From Vibrio palustris (GTDB lineage: Bacteria > Pseudomonadota > Gammaproteobacteria > Enterobacterales > Vibrionaceae): a stretch of DNA of 64,000 nucleotides. The position numbers and the translations under genes were made by a program. Positions 10,291 through 21,033 of this stretch are shown here, one piece after another. The DNA lies in contig NZ_AP024887.1 in the NCBI RefSeq assembly GCF_024346995.1, positions 62,001 to 126,000 on the forward strand, read 5' to 3'. Position 1 is the stretch's first letter. Each line of letters starts with the position of its first letter. A model generated the notes under the pieces. That model searched no databases, was not told the origin of the DNA, and saw nothing but the letters and a program-made list of their open reading frames with translations.

Positions 10291-11853
10291 ATGAACACAA
10301 TGAAAAGCAAGATCGCTTTAGCCTTAATCACCGCAGGTCTCAGTTTCTCGGCGCTGGCCGCTGACATCACTGTTGCTTACGACGCCGATCCTGTGTCTCT
10401 TGACCCAGAAGAGCAGTTATCTGGTGGTACGTTACAGCTGTCGCATATGGTTTTCGACCCATTGGTTCGCCACAAACAAGATATGACGTTTGAGCCGCGT
10501 CTCGCAACTAGCTGGGAGCGCATCAATGATACCACCATGCGTTTTCACCTCCGTAAAGGCGTCACATTCCACTCTGGTAATAAATTCTCCGCTGACGACG
10601 TTGTGTGGACATTTAAGCGTTTAAAAAGCTCGCAAGATTTCAAAGGCATCTTTGAAGCCTATAGCAAAGTGGTTAAAGTGGATGATTACACCATCGACTT
10701 GGTTGCGACAGGCCCATACCCATTGGTGTTACAAAATGCCACGTACCTGTTTGTTATGGACAGTAAATTCTATACAGGTACAACAGAAGATGGCCGTGAT
10801 AAAAGTGTTATCCAAAAACATGGTAATTCTTTTGCATCGACTAACGAATCAGGCACTGGCCCGTTCGAAGTTTCCTCTCGTGAACAAGGCGTAAAAACCA
10901 AGTTTACGCGTTTTGATAACTACTGGGATAAAGACTCGAAAGGCAATGTTGATGAGTTGACCCTAGTGCCAATCAAAGAAAACGCGACGCGTGTTGCTGC
11001 ATTGTTATCAGGCGATGTTGATATGATTGCGCCAGTGGCTCCTAACGATCAACGCCGCGTAAAAAGCACCTCTGGTGTGAAGCTGGTGACGCTACCAAGC
11101 GATCGTATTATTACGTTCCAAATGAATGAACAGTCTAACCCGGCCTTGAAGGATAAGCGTGTTCGTCAAGCCATCGTGTATGCGATTAACAATGATGGCA
11201 TCGTGAAAAAAATCATGCGTGGTTTCGCGACAACCGCCAGCCAGCAAAGCCCAGCCGCTTACGTTGGTCATAACAGCGATTTAAAACCGCGTTACGATTT
11301 GAAAAAAGCCAAACAGTTAATGAAAGAAGCGGGTTATGAAGATGGTTTTTCATTGACGATGATGGCGCCAAATAACCGTTATGTAAATGATGCCAAAATC
11401 GCCCAAGCAACCTCGGCGATGTTGTCAAAAATTGGTATTAAAGTGAACTTAAAAACCATGCCTAAGGCGCAGTACTGGCCTGAGTTTGATAAGTGTTCAG
11501 CAGATATGATGATGATCGGTTGGCAGTCAGATACGCAAGATTCAGCCAACTACACTGAATTTTTGACCATGACACGTGATGAAAAAACCGGTAAAGGTCA
11601 ATATAACTGTGGTCATTACTCTAATCCAAAAGTCGACGAGTTGATCAAGAAATCGAATGTGGAAACGGATACCACGAAACGAGCGAAGCAGTTAAAAGAA
11701 GTCGAGGCATTGCTTTATAACGATGCGGCCTTTGTGCCAATGCATTGGGAAAACTTGTCTTGGGCATCGAAAAATGCACTGCAGATTGAATCAATCGTCA
11801 ACCCAATGAACCAGCCATACTTTGGTGATTTGGTCGTTAAAGAAAATAAATAA
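10291..11853 (+). CDS. Peptide ABC transporter, periplasmic substrate-binding protein (SBP_bac_5)
   Basis: Periplasmic binding protein of the DppA/OppA family, 520 aa, that captures peptide for the importer. The start chosen has an AAGGAG site upstream and gives a clean signal peptide (MNTMKSKIALALITAGLSFS, cleavage after SALA, about residue 24). Family motifs include RLATSWE, HLRKGVTFHSG and the conserved segment around FQMNEQSNPALKDKRVRQAI. A longer in-frame start at 10240 would spoil the signal peptide. Ligand preference (di-, oligopeptide or glutathione) cannot be fixed from sequence. A strong stem-loop follows its stop codon. Confidence 0.9.
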   Translation: MNTMKSKIALALITAGLSFSALAADITVAYDADPVSLDPEEQLSGGTLQLSHMVFDPLVRHKQDMTFEPRLATSWERINDTTMRFHLRKGVTFHSGNKFSADDVVWTFKRLKSSQDFKGIFEAYSKVVKVDDYTIDLVATGPYPLVLQNATYLFVMDSKFYTGTTEDGRDKSVIQKHGNSFASTNESGTGPFEVSSREQGVKTKFTRFDNYWDKDSKGNVDELTLVPIKENATRVAALLSGDVDMIAPVAPNDQRRVKSTSGVKLVTLPSDRIITFQMNEQSNPALKDKRVRQAIVYAINNDGIVKKIMRGFATTASQQSPAAYVGHNSDLKPRYDLKKAKQLMKEAGYEDGFSLTMMAPNNRYVNDAKIAQATSAMLSKIGIKVNLKTMPKAQYWPEFDKCSADMMMIGWQSDTQDSANYTEFLTMTRDEKTGKGQYNCGHYSNPKVDELIKKSNVETDTTKRAKQLKEVEALLYNDAAFVPMHWENLSWASKNALQIESIVNPMNQPYFGDLVVKENK

Positions 11854-11861
11854 TGATGAAA

Positions 11862-11892
11862 AATCAGGTGCCGCGCCTTGCGGTACCTGATT
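11862..11892 (+). promoter_or_regulatory. Intercistronic stem-loop after the binding-protein gene
   Basis: AATCAGGT-G-CCGC (11862-11874) pairs with GCGG-T-ACCTGATT (11880-11892), with one G-T pair and a 5-nt loop. No T-tract follows. A structure in this position can protect the upstream mRNA and keep the binding protein in excess over the membrane subunits; that function is inferred. Confidence 0.6.
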
Positions 11893-12007
11893 CACTATTG
11901 CTGTGTTTAGCGTGATATCAGCCCACCTAAGCACGTCTTTTAGGCTGAGAATAGGAATTTATCGCACAATAACGCGATAAACCGTCATGGATAGTAAGGG
12001 GCAAGGA

Positions 12008-12985
12008 ATGTTTTCGTTTCTGGTCAAGCGCCTGTTTCAGGCACTGATAGTGATGTTTGTGATCAGTCTAGTGGCGTTTGCCATTCAAGATAACCTAGGC
12101 GATCCATTGAGAGAATTGGTCGGTCAGTCGGTATCACAAGCTGAACGTCAACAACTGCGTGATGATTTGGGCCTCAATGACCCGTTTATCACCAAATATA
12201 CGCGCTTTCTGAGCGGAGCTATACACGGTGATCTGGGTACGTCATATACGTTCAAACGCCCAGCGTTGGAGATTATTTTAGAAAAGCTGGTGGCCACGTT
12301 AGAGCTCGTGTTTGGTGCCTCCGTGATTATTATCGTGTTATCGATTCCACTAGGCGTGTATGCCGCGATTCATCCTAAGCGATGGCTGACCAAAGTCATC
12401 ATGGCTGGCAGCAGCATTGGTATTTCCATCCCAGTTTTCCTCACCGCGATTTTATTAATGTATGTTTTTTCGATTGAGCTCGGTTGGCTACCTTCCTATG
12501 GCAGAGGAGAAACCGTCAATGTGTTGGGTTGGCGTTCAGGCTACTTTACGCTGGATGGCTTAGCGCACTTAGTGCTGCCGTGCGTGTCGTTGGCGTCTAT
12601 CATGCTGCCGCTGTTTATTCGTTTAGTACGCTCTGAAATGCTGGAAGTGCTCAGCTCTGAGTACATTAAATTTGCCAAAGCGAAGGGCTTACCTTTAAAA
12701 AAAGTACATTTTCAACATGCACTAAAAAATACCATGCTACCAGTATTAACCGTCGGCGGGGTACAAATTGGTTTGATGGTTGCGTATACCATTTTAACCG
12801 AAACAGTCTTCCAGTGGCCGGGCACCGGATTCTTATTCCTTGATGCGGTGAACCGAGTCGACACGCCTTTGATTACGGCTTATGTGATTATCGTTGGCTT
12901 GGTCTTCGTTGTCACGAATACCGTGATTGATTTGCTGTACGGAATCATTAACCCAACCGTTAACCTCACTGGTAAAGGAGCGTAA
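12008..12985 (+). CDS. Peptide ABC transporter, inner-membrane permease (DppB type)
   Basis: 325-aa BPD_transp_1 permease with about six membrane helices. It has the DppB/OppB N-terminal pattern (MFSFLVKRLFQALIVMFVIS) and the EAA-type cytoplasmic loop (EYIKFAKAKGLPLKKVHFQHALKN) that contacts the ATPase. I choose the ATG at 12008, which has AAGGGG about 6 nt upstream; an ATG 21 nt earlier lacks a site. It lies 2 bp from the next permease gene. Confidence 0.9.
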   Translation: MFSFLVKRLFQALIVMFVISLVAFAIQDNLGDPLRELVGQSVSQAERQQLRDDLGLNDPFITKYTRFLSGAIHGDLGTSYTFKRPALEIILEKLVATLELVFGASVIIIVLSIPLGVYAAIHPKRWLTKVIMAGSSIGISIPVFLTAILLMYVFSIELGWLPSYGRGETVNVLGWRSGYFTLDGLAHLVLPCVSLASIMLPLFIRLVRSEMLEVLSSEYIKFAKAKGLPLKKVHFQHALKNTMLPVLTVGGVQIGLMVAYTILTETVFQWPGTGFLFLDAVNRVDTPLITAYVIIVGLVFVVTNTVIDLLYGIINPTVNLTGKGA

Positions 12986-12987
12986 TC

Positions 12988-13926
12988 ATGGCGACAGTAT
13001 CAACAGTTCCTTCCCGTTGGGAGCGTTTTAAGCAATCGGACTTTTTGTATTATTTTCTTAACGATAAAGTGGCGATGTTCAGCTTTGCTGTGTTTATGGT
13101 GTTTCTATTAACCGCATTGTTTGCGCCACTGATTGCTCCGTACAATCCATATGATTTGTCCTCGATTGATATTATGGACTCTGAGTTGCCACCAGCGTGG
13201 ATGATGGACGGAAGTGCTCAGTTTCTATTAGGGACCGATGACCAAGGCCGCGATATTTTGTCCACCATATTGTATGGCTCTCGTTTATCGCTGACGATTG
13301 GCTTTTTAGCCGTGGCATTGCAGTTATTGATCGGCACGATTGTCGGTCTTTGCTCTGGCTACTTTGGTGGCCGTATTGATGGTTTTTTGATGCGGGTCGC
13401 GGATATCCAATTGTCCTTCTCGACCATGATGGTGGCAATCATTGTCTCTGCAATTTTTAAAGCCAGCTTTGGTGGTCAGTTGTATGGCGAATACGCCGTG
13501 ATCATGTTGGTGTTTATTATCGGCTTTGCTGAATGGCCACAGTATGCTCGTACTATTCGCGCTTCCGTGTTGGCGGAACGCGAAAAAGAGTACGTTGAAG
13601 CCGCTCGCGTGATGGGATTTGGCTCGTTACGGATTATGTTCCGTCATATCCTACCGAACTGCCTTTCTCCTATTCTAGTGATTTCCACGGTACAGGTGGC
13701 AAACGCGATTATGTCGGAAGCGGCACTTTCCTTCCTTGGCTTAGGTTTGCCGGTGGACCAGCCCTCGCTTGGGTCGCTGATTAATATTGGTTTTACGTAT
13801 ATTTTCTCAGGCTCTTGGTGGATTACCGCTTTCCCTGGCATTGTCCTCGTTATCTTAGTTTTAGTGATTAACTTGCTTGGGGACTGGCTAAGAGATGTGT
13901 TTAATCCCAAATTGTATAAAGGTTAA
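12988..13926 (+). CDS. Peptide ABC transporter, inner-membrane permease (DppC type)
   Basis: 312-aa second permease. The N-terminal cytoplasmic segment and OppC_N-type first helix (FSFAVFMVFLLTALFAPLIA) are followed by the LGTDDQGRDILSTILYGSR motif of DppC/OppC proteins. The EAA loop EYVEAARVMGFGSLRIMFRHILPN is present. Last gene of the operon, closed by a perfect hairpin with a T-tract. Confidence 0.9.
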   Translation: MATVSTVPSRWERFKQSDFLYYFLNDKVAMFSFAVFMVFLLTALFAPLIAPYNPYDLSSIDIMDSELPPAWMMDGSAQFLLGTDDQGRDILSTILYGSRLSLTIGFLAVALQLLIGTIVGLCSGYFGGRIDGFLMRVADIQLSFSTMMVAIIVSAIFKASFGGQLYGEYAVIMLVFIIGFAEWPQYARTIRASVLAEREKEYVEAARVMGFGSLRIMFRHILPNCLSPILVISTVQVANAIMSEAALSFLGLGLPVDQPSLGSLINIGFTYIFSGSWWITAFPGIVLVILVLVINLLGDWLRDVFNPKLYKG

Positions 13927-13966
13927 TCTGAATTAATTGATTTCATAGTTAAAATCTAACTAAACT

Positions 13967-13999
13967 AGAGCCGTAAGTGTCACTTACGGCTCTTTTTTT
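13967..13999 (+). terminator. Terminator of the peptide ABC operon
   Basis: AGAGCCGTAAGTG (13967-13979) and CACTTACGGCTCT (13981-13993) form a perfect stem followed by T residues to 13999. Confidence 0.9.
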
Positions 14000-14062
14000 G
14001 CATTCATGAAATAAAAGCTGACACTTGCCGACAATGAATCGCGGGACAGGATGGAGATCATA

Positions 14063-14962
14063 ATGGAAAGTCGCCCTCAATACACACCACGTTACTTAAT
14101 CAGTTTATTGCTGCTTACTGCGTGTTTTTTTCCGACAATAGCCAGTGCACAAGATTTTTTGTGTGACGCGACACAACCGAGCACAAACCAGTTACCAGTA
14201 CTGGATAGTCGTTGTCCTATCGGGCAGGGGTTATGGGGAGACAAAAAACCCAAACAAACCCATTCTCATTTTTGGATTCAGTGTGGGTTATTACGTGAGA
14301 CGCTTTCTGTAGATGCCGCAAAGCCACTTTATAAAAAGATTGCTACGGATGTATGGTTAAAGCCTGAAAGCAAAGGGACACGCTGTTTGATTGGCCCGTA
14401 CACCGAATATAAACATGCATATGAGGATCTACTGCGAGTGCGTCAGTTGCCTGCTTATAAAAAAGCGTTTATTCGTGATGTAAAAAAAACAGGAACGATG
14501 CCAGCGACGAAAAAAGTAACCACATCAACCCATCATAAACGTATGAAGTTTTTAGCAGAAGAGCCAATCAAACCCAAGCGTGTTGTGATTGAACGCCGTC
14601 AGCCAGCTAAGCCTAGAAAAACAGTTAACGTTGATATCCGCCGCCGGACGCAGGTCGGTAAGCTTGAATATGTCGTGCCTTATGTGTCGGAAAAAGAAGC
14701 ACAGTTTTATATGGAAAATAATCAGCCATGGATCCGCTTGGATTATGAGAGTGCTGAGCGGATGTGCAGCAAGATAAAAATGCGTTTAGCGACAACCGAA
14801 GAATGGCAAGCATTGTTGGCGGCTAACGTCATGGAGAAAAATGCGTGGCCAATGAATTTACCCTATTGGGGATGGCATAAAAAAGGCTTATTTACTAACG
14901 GGAATACGAATACTTTACAAGGTGGGGCGTTATTGAATGTTATTTGTGTCGGTAAGCATTAA
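14063..14962 (+). CDS. Secreted protein with SPOR-like and FGE/C-lectin-like segments, function unknown
   Basis: 299 aa with a signal peptide (LISLLLLTACFFPTIASA, cleavage about residue 29). Residues about 60-145 look like a SPOR-type fold: HFWIQCGLL at the start, and GPYTEYKHAYEDLLRVRQLP followed by YKKAFIRDV at the end, a common SPOR ending. A basic linker follows. The last ~100 residues (VPYVSEKEAQFYMENNQPW, YESAERMCSKIKMRLATTEEW) resemble the sulfatase-modifying/FGE-like fold in which an AE..C...RLPTE.EW segment is typical. The start at 14063 has GGAG about 7 nt upstream; the ATG at 14051 does not. It is a single gene between two terminators. I do not recognise a named family; septal peptidoglycan binding is inferred from the SPOR-like part only. 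Confidence 0.6.
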   Translation: MESRPQYTPRYLISLLLLTACFFPTIASAQDFLCDATQPSTNQLPVLDSRCPIGQGLWGDKKPKQTHSHFWIQCGLLRETLSVDAAKPLYKKIATDVWLKPESKGTRCLIGPYTEYKHAYEDLLRVRQLPAYKKAFIRDVKKTGTMPATKKVTTSTHHKRMKFLAEEPIKPKRVVIERRQPAKPRKTVNVDIRRRTQVGKLEYVVPYVSEKEAQFYMENNQPWIRLDYESAERMCSKIKMRLATTEEWQALLAANVMEKNAWPMNLPYWGWHKKGLFTNGNTNTLQGGALLNVICVGKH

Positions 14963-14996
14963 TGCTCACGATATTATGTTTGTTTCTGGTAAAAAG

Positions 14997-15031
14997 AAAG
15001 CCCGTTAACGAAGACCGTTAGCGGGCTTTTT
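14997..15031. terminator. Bidirectional terminator between convergent genes
   Basis: GCCCGTTAACG and CGTTAGCGGGC form an 11-bp stem with one wobble, flanked by A-rich and T-rich tracts. Confidence 0.85.
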
Positions 15032-15045
15032 ATTGGAAGGTCAGG

Positions 15046-16494
15046 TTATTCCGATGTTTCCATTGATTTCACTGCGGCGTCTACAGACGTGGATTCTTGA
15101 TCCGCGGCAGACCAACCACCTCCCAACGCTTTGAACAGACTAATACGACTGGTCAGTAAGCTTAGGTGAGATGACAATTCGCTTTCACGAGCCGTAAAGA
15201 AAGAACGTTGAGCATCTAACAGATCGATGTAGCTATCGTTACCTTGCTTGTAACGCATTTTGGCTAGATCGTAGTAGTCTTTGTTGGCATCAAGGTTAGC
15301 TTGTTGGGCCTTCCATTGTTCCATGTAGTACTCTTGACCGAGTAATGCATCTGATACTTCTTTAAAGCCTGTTTCAATCGCCGCTTGATAAGCAATCACG
15401 GACGATTGTTTTTGAATCTTAGCCACATCGAGGTTCGCGGTATTCTTACCCCAATTAAAGATAGGTAAAGTAATCGATGGTGCAAATGACCAATAGCCTG
15501 AGTCAGAGCTGAATAAATCATCCAGTGAATTACTCATCGTACCTGCGCCTGCCGTCAACTGAATCTGAGGGAAAAACGCGGCACGAGCTGCACCGATGTT
15601 GGCATTATCTGCTTTGAGCTTATGCTCGGCAGATAAGATGTCAGGACGATTTAAAATCAGCTTAGAAGAGCTCCCGACTTGCAGTTCCGAAAGCATTTTA
15701 CCTTCTTCTGTCGGTAAACGTTCTTTCGTCGCAAAAGCGATAGGTGCACCGACTAATTGGCGCAGCATATTTTTTTGCTGTGCCACAGAAAGCTTGTACT
15801 TAGCGGCGTTAGCGCGTGCGCTGTATAACGCCGTTTTACTTTGCGCCAAGGTCAGTGCATCACTGTAGCCAGCATCATATCGAGTTTTCACTAAGCTCAA
15901 GGTTTCGCTATAGGCTTTCACTGTATCTTGAGTTAACGCTAAGAGCTCTTGATCTGTAATGAGTTTGATGTACGCAGAAGCGACTTGCGAAACCAACGAA
16001 ATAACCGCACTACGGCGATTCTCATCAGAGGCAAGGTAGCTTTGCATTGCTTCATCGCTCAGACTTTTGACTCGGCCAAAAAGATCCAACTCATAGCTAG
16101 TGATACCAACGGTTGCTTGACTTGATGAGGCATAGTTTTTACCTGCCCCAGTCACAGCATCGGAAGTACGAGTACGTGAATAAGAGCCGTTGGCATTCAA
16201 CCCCGGGTAGCGTGCAGAATCTTGAATTCGATACTGCGCTTTTGTCTCTGCTACTTTGAGGATCGTTTGCTTCAAGTCTTTGTTATTTTTCAAGGCAGCA
16301 TCAATCAAGTCTTGCAGATGTTTATCCGCCATGAAGCTACGCCATTGTGGAATCGCAGTTTCAAGTTCTTGTTGTGTTGACGCCTCGGTCCAACCCTGAT
16401 GCTCAGATTGAGCATCAGGTTGGTTGTAATCAGGGGCCATGCTACAGCCGCTTAGCGCGGCTGCAATCAGTAATGGTAATAGTTTACTTGTCAT
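15046..16494 (-). CDS. Outer-membrane efflux channel lipoprotein (OprM/NodT family)
   Basis: 482-aa outer-membrane factor that forms the exit duct of the tripartite pump. The start [19 protein letters not shown] gives a lipoprotein signal with lipobox ALSGC. Two repeats of the TolC-like OEP fold follow ([11 protein letters not shown] in the first, [19 protein letters not shown] in the second). The start codon overlaps the pump gene's stop by 11 nt, which points to translational coupling. A long in-frame extension upstream lies inside the pump gene and is not used. Third gene of a minus-strand operon. Confidence 0.92.
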   Translation of the reverse strand: MTSKLLPLLIAAALSGCSMAPDYNQPDAQSEHQGWTEASTQQELETAIPQWRSFMADKHLQDLIDAALKNNKDLKQTILKVAETKAQYRIQDSARYPGLNANGSYSRTRTSDAVTGAGKNYASSSQATVGITSYELDLFGRVKSLSDEAMQSYLASDENRRSAVISLVSQVASAYIKLITDQELLALTQDTVKAYSETLSLVKTRYDAGYSDALTLAQSKTALYSARANAAKYKLSVAQQKNMLRQLVGAPIAFATKERLPTEEGKMLSELQVGSSSKLILNRPDILSAEHKLKADNANIGAARAAFFPQIQLTAGAGTMSNSLDDLFSSDSGYWSFAPSITLPIFNWGKNTANLDVAKIQKQSSVIAYQAAIETGFKEVSDALLGQEYYMEQWKAQQANLDANKDYYDLAKMRYKQGNDSYIDLLDAQRSFFTARESELSSHLSLLTSRISLFKALGGGWSAADQESTSVDAAVKSMETSE

Positions 16495-19400
16495 CACTGT
16501 TGTTCTCCTGTGACTCATCGATGTCCGGTTCAATGTAGTGAGGTTGTGTGCCAAATAGGCGCATGACCATGACAAAGAACACAGGAACAAAGAAGATAGA
16601 TAATACCGTTGCCGATAGCATACCGCCGGCAACACCCCACCCGATGGCGTTACGGCTTGCCGCACCTGCACCAGAGCTAAGAGCGAGAGGAAGTACACCT
16701 AAGATAAAGGCAAACGACGTCATCATAATTGGACGTAAACGCATACGAGCAGCTTCCACTGTCGCCTTCGTGAGATCGTAACCTTGGTCATACAATTCTT
16801 TGGCGAATTCTACAATGAGGATTGCGTTTTTCGCCGACAAACCAATGGTCGTCAACAAGCCAACTTGGAAGTAAACATCATTCGACAGACCTTTGAAGGT
16901 TGCGGCCAATACGGCACCTAAGACACCTAACGGCACCACTAAGATAACCGAGAACGGTACACTCCAGCTTTCGTATAGTGCCGCAAGCGACAAGAATACG
17001 ATGAGCATTGAAATCCCGTATAGGAAGCCAGCTTGCGCAGAAGATTGACGTTCTTGGAAAGAAACGCCGCCCCACTCAACACCAATCCCATCAGGAAGTT
17101 TGGCTACTATTTTCTCGATTTCTGCCATCGCTTCACCCGAACTATAGCCAGGAGCTGCCGACCCTTGAATGTTCATCGATGATGAGCCATTAAAGCGTTC
17201 TAGACGTGGTGAACCATATGTCCAGTGATAACTTGCAAAGGCACCGAATGGAACCATGTCACCATCGGCATTTCGCACGTGCCATAACTCAAGATTTTCT
17301 GGATCCATACGGTATGGCGCATCCGCTTGCACGTACACTTTCTTGATTCGACCATTGTCAGTAAAGTCGTTTACGTAAGTAGAACCCCATGCAGTAGAAA
17401 GCATTGAGTTAATATCTTTAACGGAAACGCCCATTGCCATGGCTTTTTCATAGTCGATATCAATACGGAACTGCGGGCCATCTTCCATACCATTTGGACG
17501 TACACCAGTCAGGACTGGATCTTGCGATGCCATACCTAACAGTTGGTTACGAGCTTGTAGAAGTTTTTCATGGCCTAAATTACCACGGTCGACTAAGTAA
17601 GCATCAAAACCATTAGCGGTACCTAAGCTTGGTACAGCAGGTAGGTTGAACGGGAAGATTTGCGCTTCTTTTATCGTTGAAAAGTACCCAAACGCACGAC
17701 CGATAATCGCTTGCGCAGACTGTGAAGGGTCTGGACGTTCACTCCAATCTTTCAACTTAACAAACGCGAGGCCCATGTTTTGTCCTTGCCCTGCAAAGCT
17801 AAAGCCGGCGATGGTAAACACAGAGTCGACATTGTCTTTCTCTTGTGTTTTGAAGTAGTTTTCCAGTTTTTTGTTAACCGCTTCAGTACGTTCAATTGTG
17901 GCACCGGTTGGTAGGTTTACCATTGCCAACACAATACCTTGGTCTTCTTCTGGAAGGAACGACGCCGGCAAACGGTTCCATATGAAGGCGAGGCCAGCCA
18001 CAATGATTAGGTAAATAATCACATAGCGGACTTTTTGGCCTAAGCTGCTTGATACAAAACGCTGATAACGTGATGTGCCTGCATTGAAGCTATTGTTGAA
18101 CCAAGCAAACGGCCCTCTTGTGATGTGCTGCTCACCTTTTTTACGAGGTTTAAGAAGCGTGGCACATAGGGCAGGAGTCAGGATCAGGGCAACCAGTACA
18201 GACAAAATCATCGCCGAGACAATCGTGACCGAGAACTGACGATAAATCTCACCGGATGCGCCGCCAAAGAAAGCCATAGGAACAAATACTGCACTTAGGA
18301 CAAGCGCAATACCCACCAAGGCACCAGTGATTTGCTTCATGGACTTACGAGTGGCGTGCAACGGTGATAAACCGTCTTCTTCCATCACCCGCTCCACGTT
18401 TTCCACCACGACAATGGCATCATCCACCAGCAACCCGATGGCCAACACCAGTCCGAACATGGTTAATGTATTAATCGAGTAGCCAAAGCTTGCCATGACT
18501 CCGAAGGTACCAAGCAGTACCACGGGAACCGCGATGGTTGGAATCAGCGTTGCTCTGAAGTTTTGTAAGAACACGTACATAACGATGAAAACCAGTACAA
18601 CAGCTTCGACAAGTGTATGTACTACTTCTTCAATCGAGATTTTCACAAAAGGTGTAGTGTCGTACGGGTAATTAACTTCCATAGACTTTGGAAAGAATTG
18701 TTTCAATTCTTTCATTTTGTCTTTTACCGCTTTTGCCGTATTCAGTGCATTGGCACCACTGGCGAGTTTAATAGCAATACCGCTCGAAAACTGACCATTA
18801 TAGCGGGCAACTGTACTGTAGTTCTCACCACCAATTTCGACACGCGCGACATCTTTTACTCGAACTTGAGAGCCATCTTTTTGTACCTTGAGTAAAATAT
18901 TTTTAAACTCATCAACAGTACTTAAGCGGCCTTGAGCGGTAATAGTTGCGGTTAACTGTGTACCAGGCTGAGCAGGCGTTCCGCCTAATGAGCCTACAGA
19001 GACTTGCGTGTTTTGTGTAGAAATAGCTTGTGTAACGTCATTAGGTGTTAAATTGAATTTATTCAATTTATTCGGATCAAGCCAGATACGCATTGAGTGC
19101 TGAGAGCCAAACACTTGCACATCACCCACACCTTCTACACGACTGAGTGGATCTTTAACATTAGAGACGACATAGTCAGAAAGCTCAAAGTTATTCATTG
19201 AGTTATCTGACGACGTAAAGCCAACTACCATTAAGAAACTGTCGGAGGATTTAGCAACGGTCACACCATAGTTGACCACCGCATCCGGAAGACTAGCTTC
19301 CACCGTACTCAGCTTATTTTGCACCTGTACCTGAGCAATATCGGGATCTGCACCCGTTGCAAATGTTAGCTGCACCTGAAATTGACCAGATGAAGAGCTG

Positions 19401-19642
19401 CTAGATGACATATACAGCAGGTCATCAATGCCGTTCATGTTCTGTTCAATAACCTGTGTCACACTGCTTTCTACCGTTTTTGCAGAGGCACCTGTGTATT
19501 GACCAGAAATTGTCACCGAAGGTGGAGCAATTGATGGATATTGCTCAATCGGTAGGGTCTTGATCGACAAGATCCCCGCGAGCATGATTATAATTGCGAT
19601 GACCCAAGCAAAGATGGGCCTATCGATAAAGAAACGAGCCAT
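16484..19642 (-). CDS. RND multidrug efflux pump, inner-membrane transporter (HAE1/AcrB family)
   Basis: 1052-aa proton-driven exporter trimer of the AcrB/MexB type, probably for drugs, bile salts or detergents. N-terminus [20 protein letters not shown] is diagnostic. The proton-relay acidic pair is in [16 protein letters not shown] (about residues 405-410) and the matching lysine in [13 protein letters not shown]. Twelve membrane helices and two large periplasmic loops are expected. It sits between its adaptor (12 bp upstream) and the outer-membrane channel (11-nt overlap), so the whole pump is in one operon like MexAB-OprM. It is not possible to say which named Vibrio Vex pump it corresponds to. 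Confidence 0.95.
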   Translation of the reverse strand: MARFFIDRPIFAWVIAIIIMLAGILSIKTLPIEQYPSIAPPSVTISGQYTGASAKTVESSVTQVIEQNMNGIDDLLYMSSSSSSSGQFQVQLTFATGADPDIAQVQVQNKLSTVEASLPDAVVNYGVTVAKSSDSFLMVVGFTSSDNSMNNFELSDYVVSNVKDPLSRVEGVGDVQVFGSQHSMRIWLDPNKLNKFNLTPNDVTQAISTQNTQVSVGSLGGTPAQPGTQLTATITAQGRLSTVDEFKNILLKVQKDGSQVRVKDVARVEIGGENYSTVARYNGQFSSGIAIKLASGANALNTAKAVKDKMKELKQFFPKSMEVNYPYDTTPFVKISIEEVVHTLVEAVVLVFIVMYVFLQNFRATLIPTIAVPVVLLGTFGVMASFGYSINTLTMFGLVLAIGLLVDDAIVVVENVERVMEEDGLSPLHATRKSMKQITGALVGIALVLSAVFVPMAFFGGASGEIYRQFSVTIVSAMILSVLVALILTPALCATLLKPRKKGEQHITRGPFAWFNNSFNAGTSRYQRFVSSSLGQKVRYVIIYLIIVAGLAFIWNRLPASFLPEEDQGIVLAMVNLPTGATIERTEAVNKKLENYFKTQEKDNVDSVFTIAGFSFAGQGQNMGLAFVKLKDWSERPDPSQSAQAIIGRAFGYFSTIKEAQIFPFNLPAVPSLGTANGFDAYLVDRGNLGHEKLLQARNQLLGMASQDPVLTGVRPNGMEDGPQFRIDIDYEKAMAMGVSVKDINSMLSTAWGSTYVNDFTDNGRIKKVYVQADAPYRMDPENLELWHVRNADGDMVPFGAFASYHWTYGSPRLERFNGSSSMNIQGSAAPGYSSGEAMAEIEKIVAKLPDGIGVEWGGVSFQERQSSAQAGFLYGISMLIVFLSLAALYESWSVPFSVILVVPLGVLGAVLAATFKGLSNDVYFQVGLLTTIGLSAKNAILIVEFAKELYDQGYDLTKATVEAARMRLRPIMMTSFAFILGVLPLALSSGAGAASRNAIGWGVAGGMLSATVLSIFFVPVFFVMVMRLFGTQPHYIEPDIDESQENNSDDK

Positions 19643-19654
19643 AAAACAGAGTCC

Positions 19655-20812
19655 CTATTTTTTGTCTTCTTTCTTAGGCGCCACTAGGGTACCTGGGTGG
19701 ATAGATTGCAGTCCGGTGGTAATGATTTGATCACCATCTTTGAGGCCATCTGTCACTATCCAGTTTGAGCCAAGCATGCGCTCAGTGGTGACCATGCGGT
19801 CGGCGACTTTATCTTTATCATCAACGACAAACACATGTGCTTGACCTTGTGGATCGCGTGTTAGCGCTGGCTGTGGAACTAAGAATGCTTGTTCTTTGCT
19901 CGCGATAGGAACCGTGGCACGAACAAATAGGCCGGGCAGCAACGTATCATCTGGGTTTGGCAATAAGGCGCGAATGTTTACCGTACCCGTTGATTCATTC
20001 ACCGATACATCAGCAAACTGTAGTGTCGCTTTTTGCGGAATCTTCGTGCCATCATCAAGAGTAATGGTAATGCCACTCAGTTTCGTTGCAGATTCACCAG
20101 TATCCTTCGCTTTTTCTTTGGCACGCTGACGCAGTTTCATCATGGTGCTACTTGGCTGAGATAAATCGACATACAGTGGATCTAGCTGCTGAATCGTCGC
20201 GAGATAGTTCGATTGGTTCGCCGTAACCAGCGCGCCTTCAGTAAAGTTTGATTTACCAATACGCCCAGAAATCGGTGCTTTGATTTTGGTGTAATCAAGA
20301 TTGATTTGGGCGGTTTTAACCGCAGCTTTAGATGCCATGACGGCCGCTTTATTGGCGCGGAACGTTGCCATTGCATCTTCGTAATCTTGTTGGCTGATAG
20401 CGCGATTTTTTACGAGACCTTCATAACGTTCTGCTTGTAGCTTTGAACGTTGTAGTGTTGCTTCTGCAGAGGCCAGATCCGCTTTAGCACTCGCGAGTTT
20501 CGCTTCATAAGTGGCGGGGTCGATTTGATAAAGAACATCGCCTTTTTCAACTTTGCTACCTTCCACAAATAAACGTTTAGTAATAATACCTTCAACTTGC
20601 GGGCGAACCTCAGCGATACGGTATGCGCTTGTTCTACCTGGTAGTTTGTCAGTAATTTCTACAGATTGAGGGTGGATGGTAACAGTATCAACTGAAACGG
20701 CTTTAGGTGGTTGCTCCCCTTGGTTTGAGGCTTCTTTATCACAACCTGTCAATGCCACCGCTAGACCTATGGCAATCATAGTGTTGCGGTATTTAGGCAA
20801 GACTTTCGTCAT
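19655..20812 (-). CDS. RND efflux pump periplasmic adaptor lipoprotein (AcrA/MexA family)
   Basis: 385-aa membrane-fusion protein linking pump and channel. Lipobox VALTGC with Cys about 24. The lipoyl half-motifs (RPQVEGIITKRLFVEGSKVEKGDVLYQID; KAPISGRIGKSNFTEGALV) flank an alpha-hairpin of about 70 residues rich in Ala, Lys and Glu. First gene of the adaptor-pump-channel operon. No regulator gene of the TetR type is adjacent, unlike many acrAB loci. Confidence 0.94.
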   Translation of the reverse strand: MTKVLPKYRNTMIAIGLAVALTGCDKEASNQGEQPPKAVSVDTVTIHPQSVEITDKLPGRTSAYRIAEVRPQVEGIITKRLFVEGSKVEKGDVLYQIDPATYEAKLASAKADLASAEATLQRSKLQAERYEGLVKNRAISQQDYEDAMATFRANKAAVMASKAAVKTAQINLDYTKIKAPISGRIGKSNFTEGALVTANQSNYLATIQQLDPLYVDLSQPSSTMMKLRQRAKEKAKDTGESATKLSGITITLDDGTKIPQKATLQFADVSVNESTGTVNIRALLPNPDDTLLPGLFVRATVPIASKEQAFLVPQPALTRDPQGQAHVFVVDDKDKVADRMVTTERMLGSNWIVTDGLKDGDQIITTGLQSIHPGTLVAPKKEDKK

Positions 20813-20895
20813 AGCTTATCTCCTGATAACAAGTACTTGAGTGCTCGTTCTGACTTTGGTTGTGCGATTACGCCAACCAAATAGACAAACCAAGC

Positions 20896-20915
20896 ACCGA
20901 AAGCTAAAGTTCGGT
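20896..20915. promoter_or_regulatory. Inverted repeat ACCGAA-N8-TTCGGT upstream of the RND operon
   Basis: ACCGAA (20896-20901) and TTCGGT (20910-20915), centred about 95 bp before the adaptor start codon. It may be an operator; no regulator can be named. Confidence 0.35.
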
Positions 20916-21033
20916 AAATTGAAAACGCGGATAGAATCGCAAAATTGTAGTGCATGATGAGGTTAATGTGCGGTTAACACTCCCTGTTCGTCATGAGATA
21001 CATGATCGTGTGTGAATTCCATTCATCTCTTGC

